Origin: Aureimonas glaciei
Lineage (GTDB): Bacteria; Pseudomonadota; Alphaproteobacteria; Rhizobiales; Rhizobiaceae
Direction: 5' to 3'
Assembly (NCBI RefSeq): GCF_014643375.1
Contig: NZ_BMJJ01000015.1
Span: forward strand, 1 to 64,000
DNA length: 64,000 nt
The notes beneath the pieces are model-generated. The model was not told the DNA's origin. It did no database searches and saw only the letters and a program-made list of their open reading frames with translations. The translations under genes were made by a program, and so were the position numbers. Shown here one piece after another: positions 49,962 through 61,242 of the stretch (the first letter of the stretch is position 1; each line of letters opens with the position of its first letter).

Positions 49962-50435
49962 ATGAAACTCAATGAGATTTCCGATGTGGCCGGCGCCACC
50001 CACGCGCGCAAGCGGGTGGGTCGCGGTATCGGCTCGGGAACCGGCAAGACCGGTGGACGCGGCGTCAAGGGTCAGAAGTCGCGTTCCGGCGTGGCGATCA
50101 ATGGTTTCGAGGGCGGCCAGATGCCGCTGTACCGCCGTCTGCCTAAGCGCGGCTTCGTGAACATTTTCGCCAAGGACTACACCGTCGTGTCCCTGGCGCG
50201 CATCCAGATCGCGATTGACGCGGGCAAGCTCGATGCGAGCCAGCCGATCGACGTCGCGGCACTGAAGTTGGCCGGTATCGTCCGCAAGACCCGGGACGGC
50301 GTTCGTCTTCTCGGCGACGGTGAAGTGACGGCCAAGCTCGCGATCACGGTCGCGGGTGCTTCGAAGTCGGCGATCGAAAAGATCGAAAAGGCCGGCGGTT
50401 CCGTCACGCTTCCCGCGGTCGCCGCGGAAGCCTGA
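49962..50435 (+). CDS. rplO: 50S ribosomal protein L15
   Basis: The 157-residue product has a glycine/arginine-rich extended N-terminus ([18 protein letters not shown]) that threads the 50S core, and a C-terminal globular domain. A 129-base spacer with one strong hairpin separates it from secY. Confidence 0.97.
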   Translation: MKLNEISDVAGATHARKRVGRGIGSGTGKTGGRGVKGQKSRSGVAINGFEGGQMPLYRRLPKRGFVNIFAKDYTVVSLARIQIAIDAGKLDASQPIDVAALKLAGIVRKTRDGVRLLGDGEVTAKLAITVAGASKSAIEKIEKAGGSVTLPAVAAEA

Positions 50436-50503
50436 TCACCGGCCGGGCGAGGGCGGTAGCCTTCGCTTGATTGCGTCGGCACAGCCGCCTATCTCTCGTA
50501 TTC

Positions 50504-50543
50504 CCTCGGGGGGAGGGGGCTGTGTGTCCGACCCCCCCTGAGG
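50504..50543 (+). promoter_or_regulatory. G/C-tract hairpin in the secY leader
   Basis: Ten paired positions (50504-50513 with 50534-50543, one G-T pair) join a G tract to a C tract. The structure ends 21 bases before the secY start, close to its GGAG ribosome site, so it could affect secY translation. Confidence 0.45.
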
Positions 50544-50564
50544 CAATCCGGAGATATCTCGACG

Positions 50565-51908
50565 ATGGCATCGGCTGCGGAACAACTTGCCGCGAATCTG
50601 AACTTCTCTGCCTTCGCGAAGGCCGGAGACCTCAAGAAACGAATCTGGTTCACCCTCGGGGCCCTCTTGGTCTACCGCCTGGGAACCTACATCCCGATGC
50701 CCGGTATCAATCCGGACGCGCTGGCTCAGGCTTTCCAGCAGCAGTCGAGCGGCATTCTCGGCCTGTTCAACATGTTTGCCGGCGGCGCCGTCGGTCGCAT
50801 GGCGATCTTCGCCCTCGGCATCATGCCGTACATCTCCGCTTCCATCATCATCCAGCTAATGACCTCGGTCATCCCCGCTCTGGAGACGTTGAAGAAGGAG
50901 GGCGAGCAGGGCCGCAAGGTCATCAATCAGTACACCCGCTACGGCACCGTGCTTCTGGCACTGGTCCAGGCTTATGGCATCGCCGTCGGCTTGGAATCGT
51001 CGACGAACATCGTCAGCGATCCCGGCACCTTCTTCCGCATCTCGACCGTCCTGACGCTGACCGGCGGCACGATGTTCCTGATGTGGCTCGGCGAGCAGAT
51101 CACCGCGCGCGGCATCGGCAACGGCATCTCGCTGATCATCTTCGCCGGCATCGTCGCCAACCTGCCCAGCGCCATCGCCAACCTGCTCGAGCTCGGCCGC
51201 ACCGGCGCGCTCTCGGCCGCGGTCATCCTGCTCGTGATCATTGTGGCGATCGCCTGCATCGGCGGCATTGTCTTCTTCGAGCGGGCCCAGCGCCGGCTTC
51301 TCATCCAGTATCCCAAGCGCCAGGTCGGCAACCGGATGTTCCAGGGCGACACCTCGCACCTGCCGCTGAAGCTGAACACCGCCGGCGTCATCCCGCCGAT
51401 CTTCGCCTCGTCGCTGCTGCTGCTGCCGGTCACGGTCGCCAACTTCGCCAATACGTCGGACCTGCCGAACTGGGTGGGCGCCGTCGTCGCCTCGCTCGGC
51501 CATGGGCAGCCTCTGTACATGCTGCTCTATGCCGCGATGATCGGCTTCTTCGCCTTCTTCTACACGGCCGTGGTCTTCAATCCGAAGGACACTGCCGACA
51601 ATCTGAAGAAGCATGGCGGCTTCATTCCGGGCATCCGCCCGGGCGACCGCACCGCCGACTACATCGACTACGTGCTGACCCGCATCACCGTGATCGGCGC
51701 TATCTATCTCATCGTGATCTGTCTACTGCCCGAATTCCTCATATCGGCTGCCGGCGTTCCGTTCTATCTCGGTGGTACCTCGCTGTTGATCGTGGTCAGC
51801 GTGACGATGGATACCGTCGCTCAGGTGCAGGGTCACCTGCTGGCACATCAATACGAAGGGCTCGTCAAGAAGGCGAAGCTCCGTGGGGGGAAGCGGGGAG
51901 CGAGATGA
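50565..51908 (+). CDS. secY: preprotein translocase subunit SecY
   Basis: The 447-residue inner-membrane channel has ten predicted helices. The plug/TM2 signature [15 protein letters not shown] and the cytosolic loop [14 protein letters not shown] are visible. With SecE (23635) and SecG it forms the translocon. The stop overlaps the adk start (ATGA). Confidence 0.98.
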   Translation: MASAAEQLAANLNFSAFAKAGDLKKRIWFTLGALLVYRLGTYIPMPGINPDALAQAFQQQSSGILGLFNMFAGGAVGRMAIFALGIMPYISASIIIQLMTSVIPALETLKKEGEQGRKVINQYTRYGTVLLALVQAYGIAVGLESSTNIVSDPGTFFRISTVLTLTGGTMFLMWLGEQITARGIGNGISLIIFAGIVANLPSAIANLLELGRTGALSAAVILLVIIVAIACIGGIVFFERAQRRLLIQYPKRQVGNRMFQGDTSHLPLKLNTAGVIPPIFASSLLLLPVTVANFANTSDLPNWVGAVVASLGHGQPLYMLLYAAMIGFFAFFYTAVVFNPKDTADNLKKHGGFIPGIRPGDRTADYIDYVLTRITVIGAIYLIVICLLPEFLISAAGVPFYLGGTSLLIVVSVTMDTVAQVQGHLLAHQYEGLVKKAKLRGGKRGAR

Positions 51909-52573
51909 GGCTGATACTTCTAGGGCCACCGGGCGCGGGCAAGGGCACGCAAGCCCACCGCCTGATCGTGAAATACGGCATCGTGCAGCTGTCGACGGGG
52001 GACATGCTGCGCGCTGCGGTCGCCGCGAAGACCGAAATCGGCCTGAAGGCCAAGTCGGTGATGGATGCGGGCTCGCTCGTGTCGGACGACATCGTCAACG
52101 CGATCATCGCCGAGCGCGTGGATCAGCCGGACTGCGCCAACGGGTTCATTCTCGACGGCTATCCCCGGACGCTCCAGCAGGCCGATTCGACCGAGGCCAT
52201 GCTCCGCTCCAAGGGGCTGAAGCTCGACCACGTGATCGAGATGCGCGTCGACGACGACGTTCTCGTTCACCGCGTCTCCGGTCGCTACACCTGTGCAAAC
52301 TGCGGTGCGGTCTATCATGACACGGACCGCAAGCCGCGCACCGAGGGCGTCTGCGACGATTGCGGCCATTCCAATTTCAAGCGCCGGCCCGACGACAATG
52401 CCGACGTGATGCGGACGCGCCTGCGCGCCTACTACAAGGAGACCTCTCCTCTGGTGGGCTACTATCACTGCAAGGGCATCCTCAGCTTCATCGACGGGAT
52501 GAAGTCGATCGACGAAGTCACCGCGGATCTCCAGGCGATTCTCGAGGGAGCGCCGGCGACCGTCGCCGGGTGA
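51905..52573 (+). CDS. adk: adenylate kinase with zinc-type LID domain
   Basis: The 222-residue kinase (ATP + AMP to 2 ADP) has the P-loop GPPGAGKGT (7-15), the DGYPRT motif and a long LID. The LID carries four cysteines, C130-x2-C133 and C150-x2-C153, which should bind structural zinc. Many enterobacterial and rhizobial enzymes lack this site. It overlaps secY by four bases and belongs to the spc transcript. Confidence 0.96.
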   Translation: MRLILLGPPGAGKGTQAHRLIVKYGIVQLSTGDMLRAAVAAKTEIGLKAKSVMDAGSLVSDDIVNAIIAERVDQPDCANGFILDGYPRTLQQADSTEAMLRSKGLKLDHVIEMRVDDDVLVHRVSGRYTCANCGAVYHDTDRKPRTEGVCDDCGHSNFKRRPDDNADVMRTRLRAYYKETSPLVGYYHCKGILSFIDGMKSIDEVTADLQAILEGAPATVAG

Positions 52574-52800
52574 GACGCGGCACCGGGTTCCGGCCTGGTG
52601 CTGGACGCGCTGCCCAGACAAGCATTGCCGGCCTTGGTTGACTCAGGCCGGCGTTCGAGACTATATCCGGCGCCATATCGCGATCATTCTTGCGGTCGGC
52701 CCGGGTTCCCTTTGAGGAGCACGAGCCGGGCACTTTTCGCTTACCGGCTCCGTTCCTTGCGTTCCAAGGGCTTCGAGCCCCAATTTCAAGGAGTACGGAC

Positions 52801-53169
52801 TTGGCCCGTATCGCAGGCGTTAACATCCCGACCAACAAGCGCGTGATCATCGCGCTTCAGTACATCCACGGCATCGGCCCGACCGTCGCCAAGGAAATCG
52901 TCGAGAAGGTCAATCTCGGCCCCGAGCGTCGCGTCAACGACCTGACCGATTCGGAAGTCCTGCAGATCCGCGAAATGATCGATCGGGACTATCAGGTCGA
53001 AGGCGATCTGCGCCGCGAGACCTCGATGAACATCAAGCGTCTGATGGATCTCGGCTGCTACCGTGGCCTGCGCCATCGTCGTGGTCTTCCGGTCCGCGGT
53101 CAGCGCACCCACACCAATGCCCGCACCCGCAAGGGTCCTGCCAAGGCGATCGCCGGCAAGAAGAAGTAA
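52801..53169 (+). CDS. rpsM: 30S ribosomal protein S13
   Basis: The 122-residue product begins (M)[13 protein letters not shown] and ends in a basic tail. The start is TTG at 52801, with AAGGAG seven bases upstream. The in-frame ATG at 52690 would add 37 residues foreign to S13. It bridges to the 50S via L5. It heads the alpha group behind a 227-base spacer. Confidence 0.95.
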   Translation: MARIAGVNIPTNKRVIIALQYIHGIGPTVAKEIVEKVNLGPERRVNDLTDSEVLQIREMIDRDYQVEGDLRRETSMNIKRLMDLGCYRGLRHRRGLPVRGQRTHTNARTRKGPAKAIAGKKK

Positions 53170-53254
53170 TTATCGAGGCGCCCGGCACACGGGCGCGTCG
53201 GTGGTGGAGCCGCTGGCATTACGGCGGTGTCGATATCTCAAGAAAGAATAGACC

Positions 53255-53641
53255 ATGGCTAAAGAGCAGCGCATTCGCCGTCGCGAACGCAAGAACATCT
53301 CGTCGGGCGTCGCCCACGTCCAGTCGACCTTCAACAACACGCTGGTCACCATCACCGACGCGCAGGGCAACACGATCGCCTGGTCGTCGGCCGGTGCTCA
53401 GGGCTTCAAGGGCTCGCGCAAGTCGACCCCGTTCGCCGCCCAGATCGCTGCCGAGGATGCTGCCAAGAAGGCGCAGGAACACGGCATGCGGACCCTCGAA
53501 GTCGAGGTCTCCGGACCTGGCTCGGGCCGCGAATCGGCGCTTCGCGCCCTGCAGGCCTCCGGCTTCACGATCACCTCGATCCGTGACGTGACGCCGATCC
53601 CGCACAACGGCGTGCGCCCGCGCAAGCGTCGGCGCGTCTAG
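53255..53641 (+). CDS. rpsK: 30S ribosomal protein S11
   Basis: The 128-residue platform protein of the mRNA exit region has [16 protein letters not shown] and the C-terminal [13 protein letters not shown]. It follows rpsM by 85 bases. A GC-rich hairpin (53664-53686) lies in the spacer to rpoA. Confidence 0.98.
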   Translation: MAKEQRIRRRERKNISSGVAHVQSTFNNTLVTITDAQGNTIAWSSAGAQGFKGSRKSTPFAAQIAAEDAAKKAQEHGMRTLEVEVSGPGSGRESALRALQASGFTITSIRDVTPIPHNGVRPRKRRRV

Positions 53642-53663
53642 TCCGGATAAGTTTGACTGCGAT

Positions 53664-53686
53664 GCCGCCCCTGTCCAAGGGGCGGC
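53664..53686 (+). promoter_or_regulatory. hairpin in the rpsK-rpoA spacer
   Basis: A perfect eight-bp stem GCCGCCCC/GGGGCGGC with a seven-base loop is followed by GTTCG. There is no T tract. It may be a processing or attenuation element. Confidence 0.5.
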
Positions 53687-53782
53687 GTTCGTATGATCGG
53701 CCCCTTGGGGAAGGTGATCCCTTCCTCGCTCAGACCTATCGCCACGATTGGATGGTGGCGAGGTTACTGAAAGGCGAACGCC

Positions 53783-54802
53783 ATGATTTCCAACAACTGG
53801 CAAAATCTCACCAAGCCCAACAGCGTGGTTTTCAAGAGCGGCGGTAGCCGCACGAAGGCTTCGCTGACGGCCGAGCCGCTGGAGCGCGGCTTCGGCCTGA
53901 CGCTCGGCAATGCCCTGCGCCGCGTGCTGCTGTCGTCCCTCCAGGGCGCGGCCGTTACCGCGATCCAGATCGACGGCGTGCTGCACGAGTTCTCCTCGAT
54001 CCCGGGCGTTCGCGAGGATGTCACGGACATCGTCCTCAACGTCAAGGAAATCGCCATTGGCATGCAGGGCGAAGGCCCGAAGCGGATGGTGCTGCGCAAG
54101 TCCGGTCCCGGCATCGTGCGCGCCGGCGACATTCAGACGGTCGGCGACATCGAGATCCTGAACCCCGACCACGAGCTCTGCACCCTCGACGAGGGCGCCG
54201 AGATCCGCATCGAGTTCACGGTCGACACCGGCAAGGGCTACGTCCCGGCCGACCAGAACCGTGCCGAAGATGCGCCGATCGGACTGATCCCGGTCGACAG
54301 CCTGTTCTCGCCGGTGAAGAAGGTGTCCTACAAGGTCGAGAACACCCGCGAGGGGCAGGACCTGAACAAGGACAAGCTCACCATGCAGATCGAGACCGAC
54401 GGGTCGATCTCGGGTGAGGATTCGGTCGCCTATGCCGCGCGCATCCTGCAGGACCAGCTGTCGATCTTCGTCAACTTCGAAGAGCCGCAGCGCGAGACCC
54501 GCAGCGCCGAGGAACACATCGCGGAACTCGCCTTCAACCCGGCCCTCCTCAAGAAGGTCGACGAGCTCGAGCTGTCGGTGCGTTCGGCGAACTGCCTGAA
54601 GAACGACAACATCGTCTACATCGGCGACCTGATCCAGAAGACCGAGGCGGAGATGCTCCGGACCCCGAACTTCGGCCGCAAGTCGCTGAACGAGATCAAG
54701 GAGGTCCTGGCTGCCATGGGCCTGCATCTCGGCATGGAAGTCAGTGCCTGGCCGCCGGAAAACATCGACGATCTGGCCAAGCGCTACGAAGACCAGTACT
54801 AA
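53783..54802 (+). CDS. rpoA: DNA-directed RNA polymerase subunit alpha
   Basis: The 339-residue product has an N-terminal assembly domain ([20 protein letters not shown]) and a C-terminal DNA/activator-binding domain (about 250-320, with [11 protein letters not shown] and [12 protein letters not shown]). It nucleates RNA polymerase. Two tandem hairpins separate it from rplQ. Confidence 0.98.
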   Translation: MISNNWQNLTKPNSVVFKSGGSRTKASLTAEPLERGFGLTLGNALRRVLLSSLQGAAVTAIQIDGVLHEFSSIPGVREDVTDIVLNVKEIAIGMQGEGPKRMVLRKSGPGIVRAGDIQTVGDIEILNPDHELCTLDEGAEIRIEFTVDTGKGYVPADQNRAEDAPIGLIPVDSLFSPVKKVSYKVENTREGQDLNKDKLTMQIETDGSISGEDSVAYAARILQDQLSIFVNFEEPQRETRSAEEHIAELAFNPALLKKVDELELSVRSANCLKNDNIVYIGDLIQKTEAEMLRTPNFGRKSLNEIKEVLAAMGLHLGMEVSAWPPENIDDLAKRYEDQY

Positions 54803-54810
54803 GCATTTTC

Positions 54811-54856
54811 CCTGCCGCCTCCGGGCGGCAGGTTTCTATCCCGCCTGGGAGGCGGG
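54811..54856 (+). terminator. tandem hairpins (terminator-like) between rpoA and rplQ
   Basis: Hairpin one is a perfect nine-bp CCTGCCGCC/GGCGGCAGG stem with a TCCG loop followed by TTTCT (54811-54837). Hairpin two is CCCGCCT/AGGCGGG with a GGG loop (54840-54856). They would reduce rplQ expression relative to rpoA, or serve RNA processing. Confidence 0.65.
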
Positions 54857-54967
54857 TTCGACAGACTGCTTAATCATTCAAAGGCACATGCACATCGCTT
54901 TCGGGCGTGGATGCGAGGATGCCGTCCCCCGGCTGAGCAGGCCGGCCATTTCTTAGAGGAAAATCCC

Positions 54968-55390
54968 ATGCGTCACGGTAAAGCCGGTCGTAAACTCAAT
55001 CGCACCGCCGAACACCGCAAGGCGATGTTCGCCAATATGGTGGCCTCGCTGATCCTGCACGAGCAGATTGTCACCACCCTGCCGAAGGCGAAGGAACTTC
55101 GCCCGATCATGGAAAAGATGATCACCCTCGGCAAGCGCGGCGACCTGCATGCCCGTCGCCAGGCGATCTCGAAGGTCCGCGACGAGACCTGCATCCGCAA
55201 GCTCTTCGACACGCTCGCGCCCCGCTATGCCGAGCGCCAGGGCGGCTATTGCCGCGTGCTCAAGGCCGGCTTCCGCCGCGGCGACAACGCCCCGATGGCC
55301 GTCATCGAGTTCGTCGAGCGCAACCCCGAGGCCCGCGGCCAGATCGACCGCGACCGCGTCGAGGCCGAAGCCGCTGCCGACGCCGCGTAA
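54968..55390 (+). CDS. rplQ: 50S ribosomal protein L17
   Basis: The 140-residue product starts [17 protein letters not shown] and has the [15 protein letters not shown] motif. ATG 54968 after AGAGGAAAA is chosen over an earlier in-frame ATG at 54911. It ends the ribosomal block, and a strong terminator follows 24 bases after its stop. Confidence 0.97.
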   Translation: MRHGKAGRKLNRTAEHRKAMFANMVASLILHEQIVTTLPKAKELRPIMEKMITLGKRGDLHARRQAISKVRDETCIRKLFDTLAPRYAERQGGYCRVLKAGFRRGDNAPMAVIEFVERNPEARGQIDRDRVEAEAAADAA

Positions 55391-55413
55391 GCGCGCGGCA
55401 TCCTGAGTTCGTG

Positions 55414-55437
55414 AGGGGCCCTTCGGGGCCCTTTTTC
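55414..55437 (+). terminator. intrinsic terminator of the alpha operon
   Basis: A GC-rich stem with one bulged G is closed by a C(TTCG)G tetraloop (55414-55421 with 55426-55432) and followed by a run of T. It ends the whole ribosomal superoperon. Confidence 0.9.
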
Positions 55438-55536
55438 GTTTGAGGTGCGTGGCCGCACGACCAGATCGTGTTTGCCGGCGTTGCGCGTCTCACGGGCGCC
55501 TGGCGCCGCATCCAAACCGGCACGGAGGGAATCGGG

Positions 55537-56562
55537 ATGGCAGGTGACATGGATCGGGTGCTGGTCACCGGCGCGTCGGGCTTCATCGCCCGGCATATCG
55601 TCCTCGACCTTCTGCGCGAGGGTTACGCGGTTCGCGGGACCGTTCGCTCTCAGGACGCGGCGGCCGATGTCGTGGCGGCCGTGGAGGGGCAGGGCGTTTC
55701 CACCGAGCATCTCGACTTCGTCCCAACCGACCTCACCCGGGACGAGGGGTGGGATGCGGCGGTGGCCGGCTGTCGATTCGTCATCCACGCCGCCTCGCCC
55801 TTTCCCGCCTCTCTTCCGAAGGACCGGTTTGCGTTGGTGCCGGCTGCCCGCGGCGGCGCGCTCCGGGTCGTCGAGGCGGCCGCCCGGGCAGGTGTCGAGC
55901 GCCTGGTGATGACGTCGTCGGTCGCCGCCGTCTACTACGGCCACGGCCCGGCCGAGGGCCGCGTCTTTTCCGAGCGCGACTTTTCCGACGTAGATGCGCC
56001 GGCGATCTCGGCCTATGCCGTGTCGAAGACATTGGCCGAGCAGGCCGCCTGGGAGGCAGTCGCGGGAACGGGACTGCAGCTCGTCGCGATCAACCCGGCG
56101 CTGGTGCTGGGACCGCTGATCGGCGGAAGTGTCGGCACCTCCGCGCGGATCGTCCAGACGATGATGCGCGGCTGGATGCCGGTCGTGCCCGACATGGCCT
56201 TCGGGATCGTGGACGTGCGGGACGTGGCGCTGGCGCACCGCCGCGCGATGACGGTGCCCGATGCCGCCGGTCGGCGCTTCATCCTGTCGGGTGGCTCGCG
56301 CTCCCTGCGGCAGATCGGGGAAGCGATTGGCCACGACTTCCCGCGCTACCGCCGGAAGATGCCGCGGGCGACCCTGCCGGACCTGATTCTTCGGGTGGCG
56401 GCCCTGGCATCGTCGTCCGCCGGTCAGATGCTGCCGGAACTCGGACCCGCCAAGCAACTCGATATGGAGCCGGCCCGAAAGTGCCTGGGTGTTGTATTTC
56501 TGCCGCCGGAAACCGCCATCCACGCGACGGCGGCAAGTCTCATCGGCCACGGGCTCTGTTGA
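55537..56562 (+). CDS. extended SDR, NAD(P)-dependent epimerase/dihydroflavonol reductase-like
   Basis: The 341-residue product has the extended-SDR nucleotide motif TGASGFIA (11-18), Ser127/Ser128, and the YxxxK pair Tyr160/Lys164 (SAYAVSK). Its internal order follows dihydroflavonol-4-reductase/cinnamoyl-CoA reductase-like proteins, which in bacteria reduce aldehydes or ketones of unknown identity. ATG 55537 has GGAGGGA seven to twelve bases upstream and gives a standard N-terminus. A frame from 55468 is less likely. It stands alone after the ribosomal terminator. Confidence 0.85.
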   Translation: MAGDMDRVLVTGASGFIARHIVLDLLREGYAVRGTVRSQDAAADVVAAVEGQGVSTEHLDFVPTDLTRDEGWDAAVAGCRFVIHAASPFPASLPKDRFALVPAARGGALRVVEAAARAGVERLVMTSSVAAVYYGHGPAEGRVFSERDFSDVDAPAISAYAVSKTLAEQAAWEAVAGTGLQLVAINPALVLGPLIGGSVGTSARIVQTMMRGWMPVVPDMAFGIVDVRDVALAHRRAMTVPDAAGRRFILSGGSRSLRQIGEAIGHDFPRYRRKMPRATLPDLILRVAALASSSAGQMLPELGPAKQLDMEPARKCLGVVFLPPETAIHATAASLIGHGLC

Positions 56563-56841
56563 AAACTTGATTCAATATCCAGCGCTAAGGCGTTGTTTTA
56601 TCGATCTTGGCTGATCGCGGGGGAGTGTTGCGCCTTTGCGATAGGCGGCAGTGCCGGGTCCATGCCATTAGCTCGGCCGTCGGATACCGGCCGGATAATT
56701 GAAATGCCTCGCAACTTTTGGCGGGGGCACGTCATTTCTAAGGCGGCAAAGGGACGATTGCCGCATGTGTGGCAGGTTTACGCGGATTAAATGATTCAAA
56801 TGAATGATAACACGATCGAAATCGGAACGAGTATCCCCTCC
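56563..56841. other. AT-richer 279-base spacer, no recognised RNA or gene
   Basis: Composition is visibly less GC-rich than the surroundings (for example TTGAAAACTTGATTCAA at 56560-56577 and TAAATGATTCAAATGAATGA near 56788). There is no conserved RNA that I recognise. It probably holds the promoter for the short transcript that ends at 57037. Confidence 0.4.
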
Positions 56842-56976
56842 ATGCGCCGCACTCTCCTTACCCTTCTCGGCGCTGTTGCCGCATTCGGCGTCCTGACAGC
56901 GAGCTATGCCACGGCAGACCTGCCGGCAGAGATCGCTGCCAACGGTTCCGCGCCGCAGGCGATCGTCGGGCGCTGA
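56842..56976 (+). CDS. possible small secreted peptide
   Basis: From ATG 56842 a 44-residue peptide reads as a signal peptide (MRRTLLTLLGAVAAFGV, cleavage near ATA) and a mature part of about 20 residues (DLPAEIAANG then APQAIVGR). No Shine-Dalgarno site is clear. In-frame ATGs at 56791 and 56803 could extend it. It is followed by a strong terminator (57009-57037), which supports a short dedicated transcript. No family is recognised. Confidence 0.4.
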   Translation: MRRTLLTLLGAVAAFGVLTASYATADLPAEIAANGSAPQAIVGR

Positions 56977-57008
56977 CGCCAGGCACGCCCTGAACCACAG
57001 ATTTTAGG

Positions 57009-57037
57009 AAAGGGGGTCGCGGTGCGGCCCCTTTTTC
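57009..57037 (+). terminator. intrinsic terminator upstream of degP-like gene
   Basis: An extended stem (57009-57020 with 57024-57035), with A-T pairs at its base and a GGT loop, ends in a run of T. It would end transcripts from the AT-richer region and insulate the protease gene. Confidence 0.85.
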
Positions 57038-57124
57038 GTTGCAATCACCGGGCGACATCGCCTGCCTGAAACGGTAGGTCATGGAGCGGGCCCGACCATC
57101 CGGCCTTGGCATGGGACCATCTGC

Positions 57125-58630
<1,506 letters not shown>

Positions 58631-58646
58631 TGCGGCGGGCAGGGCG

Positions 58647-59999
58647 GTGAGCGACCTTTTCGGCGGATCATCCGGCGCACCGGCCCCGCCCGAGCCTCGC
58701 CGTGGTGGGGGCGCGGCGGCTGCCGAGCCGAAACGGCCGCTGGCCGACCGGCTGCGGCCGACCTCGCTGGCCGAAGTCGTCGGACAGGAGCACCTGACCG
58801 GCCAAGCCGGCGTGCTGACGCGCATGCTGGGCGCCGGCACGCTCGGCTCGATGATCTTCTGGGGGCCGCCAGGCACCGGCAAGACGACGGTCGCGCGCCT
58901 CTTGGCCGGCCAGGTCGATTTCGCCTTCGAGCAGATCTCCGCGATCTTCTCCGGCGTCGCCGACTTGAAAAAGATGTTCGAATCAGCGCGGCTGCGGCGC
59001 AGCAACGGGCGGCCGACCCTCCTCTTCGTCGACGAGATCCACCGCTTCAACCGGGCCCAGCAGGACAGCTTCCTCCCCGTCATGGAGGACGGCACCGTCG
59101 TCCTCGTCGGGGCGACGACGGAAAATCCCTCCTTCGAGCTGAACGCCGCTCTGCTGTCGCGGGCCCGCGTCCTGACCTTTCATCCGCACGACGCCGACAG
59201 CCTGTCGCAGCTTCTCCTGAGGGCCGAGGACGTGGAGCAGCGGCCGCTGCCGCTCGACGCCGAGGCGCGCGCGGTTCTCGTGCGCATGGCCGATGGCGAC
59301 GGCCGGGCGATCCTGACGCTGGCCGAGGAGGTCTGGCGCGCGGCGCGTGCCGGCGAGACCTTCGATGCGACCCAGCTTCAGACGATCGTCCAGCGCCGGG
59401 CCCCGGTCTACGACAAGGGGCAGGACGGCCACTACAATCTGATCTCCGCCCTGCACAAGGCTGTGCGCGGTTCCGATCCCGATGCCGCGCTCTACTATCT
59501 CTGCCGCATGTTCGATGCCGGCGAGGACCCGCTCTATCTCGGTCGCCGGCTGGTGCGCATGGCGTCGGAGGATATCGGCCTCGCCGATCCCCAGGCGCTC
59601 GTCATCGCCAATGCCGCCAAGGACGCCTTCGACTATCTCGGCTCGCCCGAGGGCGAGCTGGCGCTGGCCGAGGCCACGGTCTATCTCGCCACCGCGCCCA
59701 AATCGAACGCCGTCTACACCGCCTACAAGGCCGCGATGCGGGCCGCCAAGGAGCACGGCTCGCTGGTGCCGCCGAAGCACATCCTCAACGCCCCGACGAA
59801 GCTGATGAAGGGCGAGGGCTATGGCACGGGCTACCGCTACGACCATGACGAGCCCGACGCCTTTTCCGGCCAGGACTATTTTCCCGAAGCCCTCGGCCGC
59901 CAGAATTTCTATCAGCCGGTGGAACGGGGCTTCGAGGCGACGCTGAAGAAGCGGATGGATCACTGGGCGCGGCTGAGGGCGGAGCGGGGCGAGGGGTAG
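58647..59999 (+). CDS. rarA: replication-associated recombination protein A (RarA/MgsA)
   Basis: The 450-residue AAA+ ATPase has Walker A GPPGTGKTT (73-81), Walker B LLFVDEIHRFN (125-135), the sensor ATTENPSFE and the C-terminal MgsA tetramerisation region (PPKHILNAPTKLMK). It acts at stalled replication forks. The start is GTG 58647 with ribosome-site purines GGGCAGGGCG upstream, 16 bases after the protease gene. Confidence 0.95.
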   Translation: MSDLFGGSSGAPAPPEPRRGGGAAAAEPKRPLADRLRPTSLAEVVGQEHLTGQAGVLTRMLGAGTLGSMIFWGPPGTGKTTVARLLAGQVDFAFEQISAIFSGVADLKKMFESARLRRSNGRPTLLFVDEIHRFNRAQQDSFLPVMEDGTVVLVGATTENPSFELNAALLSRARVLTFHPHDADSLSQLLLRAEDVEQRPLPLDAEARAVLVRMADGDGRAILTLAEEVWRAARAGETFDATQLQTIVQRRAPVYDKGQDGHYNLISALHKAVRGSDPDAALYYLCRMFDAGEDPLYLGRRLVRMASEDIGLADPQALVIANAAKDAFDYLGSPEGELALAEATVYLATAPKSNAVYTAYKAAMRAAKEHGSLVPPKHILNAPTKLMKGEGYGTGYRYDHDEPDAFSGQDYFPEALGRQNFYQPVERGFEATLKKRMDHWARLRAERGEG

Positions 60000-60111
60000 G
60001 CGCTCGCATCCGGCCCCCACGAGCGGGTTCGGCCGCTGGTGGGTAAGCGCGCATGACGGGGAACTTGCAGGGTCCCGTCGCCGCGGCAGAGGTCCGACAT
60101 CGTCCCGGCGA

Positions 60112-60672
60112 TCAGCTGCCCGCAAACATCCCCGCTTGGGCGGTCTTGTTGTCTTGGCGCTTGCGCAGGACGGCAGCTCGATCGACGACGACCGGATTTC
60201 CTGCCGCGTCGAACGCATGCTTGAAGTCGAACGCATGGGCGGTCGGCCCGGTCTTGTGCAGGGCTTCGAACCGCTCGACGCCCTCGGCCCAGTCCGGGAC
60301 ATGATCGGCGGTGACCCACCACAAAACGTAGCGTGGCCAGTCGCCTTGCACGAACCATTCGCGCGCTCGGCCCAGGGTTTCGGCGTGGATGCCGTCATAG
60401 GCGAAGGCCATGGGGGAGGCGAGGTCCTGCCAGAGCGACAGCGTCGAGGGCGCCCAGCCGTCGCCATTGTCGACGTAAAAGCGCGGAAAGACCTGCGTGC
60501 CCCAGCTCGGCGGGCCCGGTTCGTCGGGATAGCCGGACCGGGCGATGAAGCCGCCGCTCGCCTCGACGGCGCGCAGGTTCGGGTCGTTCCGGTCGTGGAA
60601 GCCGCGATTGGCCGGATCGTCCGAGGGGCGACGAAACATGCCGAAATTGTACAGGGCCAGGCGAGAGGCCAT
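60112..60672 (-). CDS. DUF3291 domain-containing protein
   Basis: The 186-residue product starts MASRLALYNFGMFRRP and contains VFPRFYVDNGDGWAP, SLWQDLASPMAFAYDGIHAETL, and WWVTADHVPDWAEG, the motif order of DUF3291 (a ferredoxin-like, dimeric alpha-beta barrel type fold). No reaction is known for the family. ATG 60672 gives the typical N-terminus; the frame open to 60789 has no support. It is convergent with rarA and divergent from crcB. Confidence 0.8.
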   Translation of the reverse strand: MASRLALYNFGMFRRPSDDPANRGFHDRNDPNLRAVEASGGFIARSGYPDEPGPPSWGTQVFPRFYVDNGDGWAPSTLSLWQDLASPMAFAYDGIHAETLGRAREWFVQGDWPRYVLWWVTADHVPDWAEGVERFEALHKTGPTAHAFDFKHAFDAAGNPVVVDRAAVLRKRQDNKTAQAGMFAGS

Positions 60673-60861
60673 GAGTACAGCGTCCCCGATGACAACCGAT
60701 GGCAAGAGAGAAACATGCACCATGACGGGTTGCAAGGCCCGAAGGCTTGTCCGGGAAGCTCCTCGATCAGCGCGCTTGGCTGTCTCCACAGAGGCCGGCG
60801 CCTTTACCGTCGGCGCGGTTTCCGGCTAGGAACGGGCTCGCCCGGATCAGGCAGTCAGCGA

Positions 60862-61242
60862 ATGCTTAAGCAAATACTTCTCGTCGCCGCCGGCGGTGCC
60901 GCCGGTTCGGCCCTGCGTCATCTCGTCGTCGTCGGCTGCACGCGGCTTCTCGGTCTCGGTTTTCCCTGGGGGACGATGGCCGTGAACATCGCCGGCTCCT
61001 TTGCCATGGGCGTTCTGATCGAGCTCCTGGCGCGCCGCTTCGACATGTCGATGGAACTGCGCCTCCTGCTCGCCACCGGCTTTCTCGGCGGCTTCACGAC
61101 CTTTTCCAGTTTTTCGCTCGATGCCGTCGGGCTCTTCGAGCGCGGGTCGTCGGTGCTCGCGCTGGCCTATGTGGTCGGCTCGGTGCTGGCCGGCATCGCC
61201 GCTTTGGTGGCGGGACTCTCGCTGGTTCGTGCCCTGGCCTGA
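60862..61242 (+). CDS. crcB: fluoride ion channel CrcB/Fluc
   Basis: The 126-residue inner-membrane protein has four helices and the Fluc pore motif GGFTTFSSFSLD, with conserved Phe and Ser/Thr lining and a central Na+ site. It expels fluoride as a dual-topology dimer. ATG 60862 gives the standard length; the frame from 60136 upstream is a shadow. No fluoride riboswitch could be recognised in the 80 bases upstream. Confidence 0.93.
   Translation: MLKQILLVAAGGAAGSALRHLVVVGCTRLLGLGFPWGTMAVNIAGSFAMGVLIELLARRFDMSMELRLLLATGFLGGFTTFSSFSLDAVGLFERGSSVLALAYVVGSVLAGIAALVAGLSLVRALA

Noticed and set aside
60780-60861. fluoride riboswitch upstream of crcB
   Set aside because: The conserved pseudoknot elements could not be recognised in the short leader. 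A covariance search would settle it.
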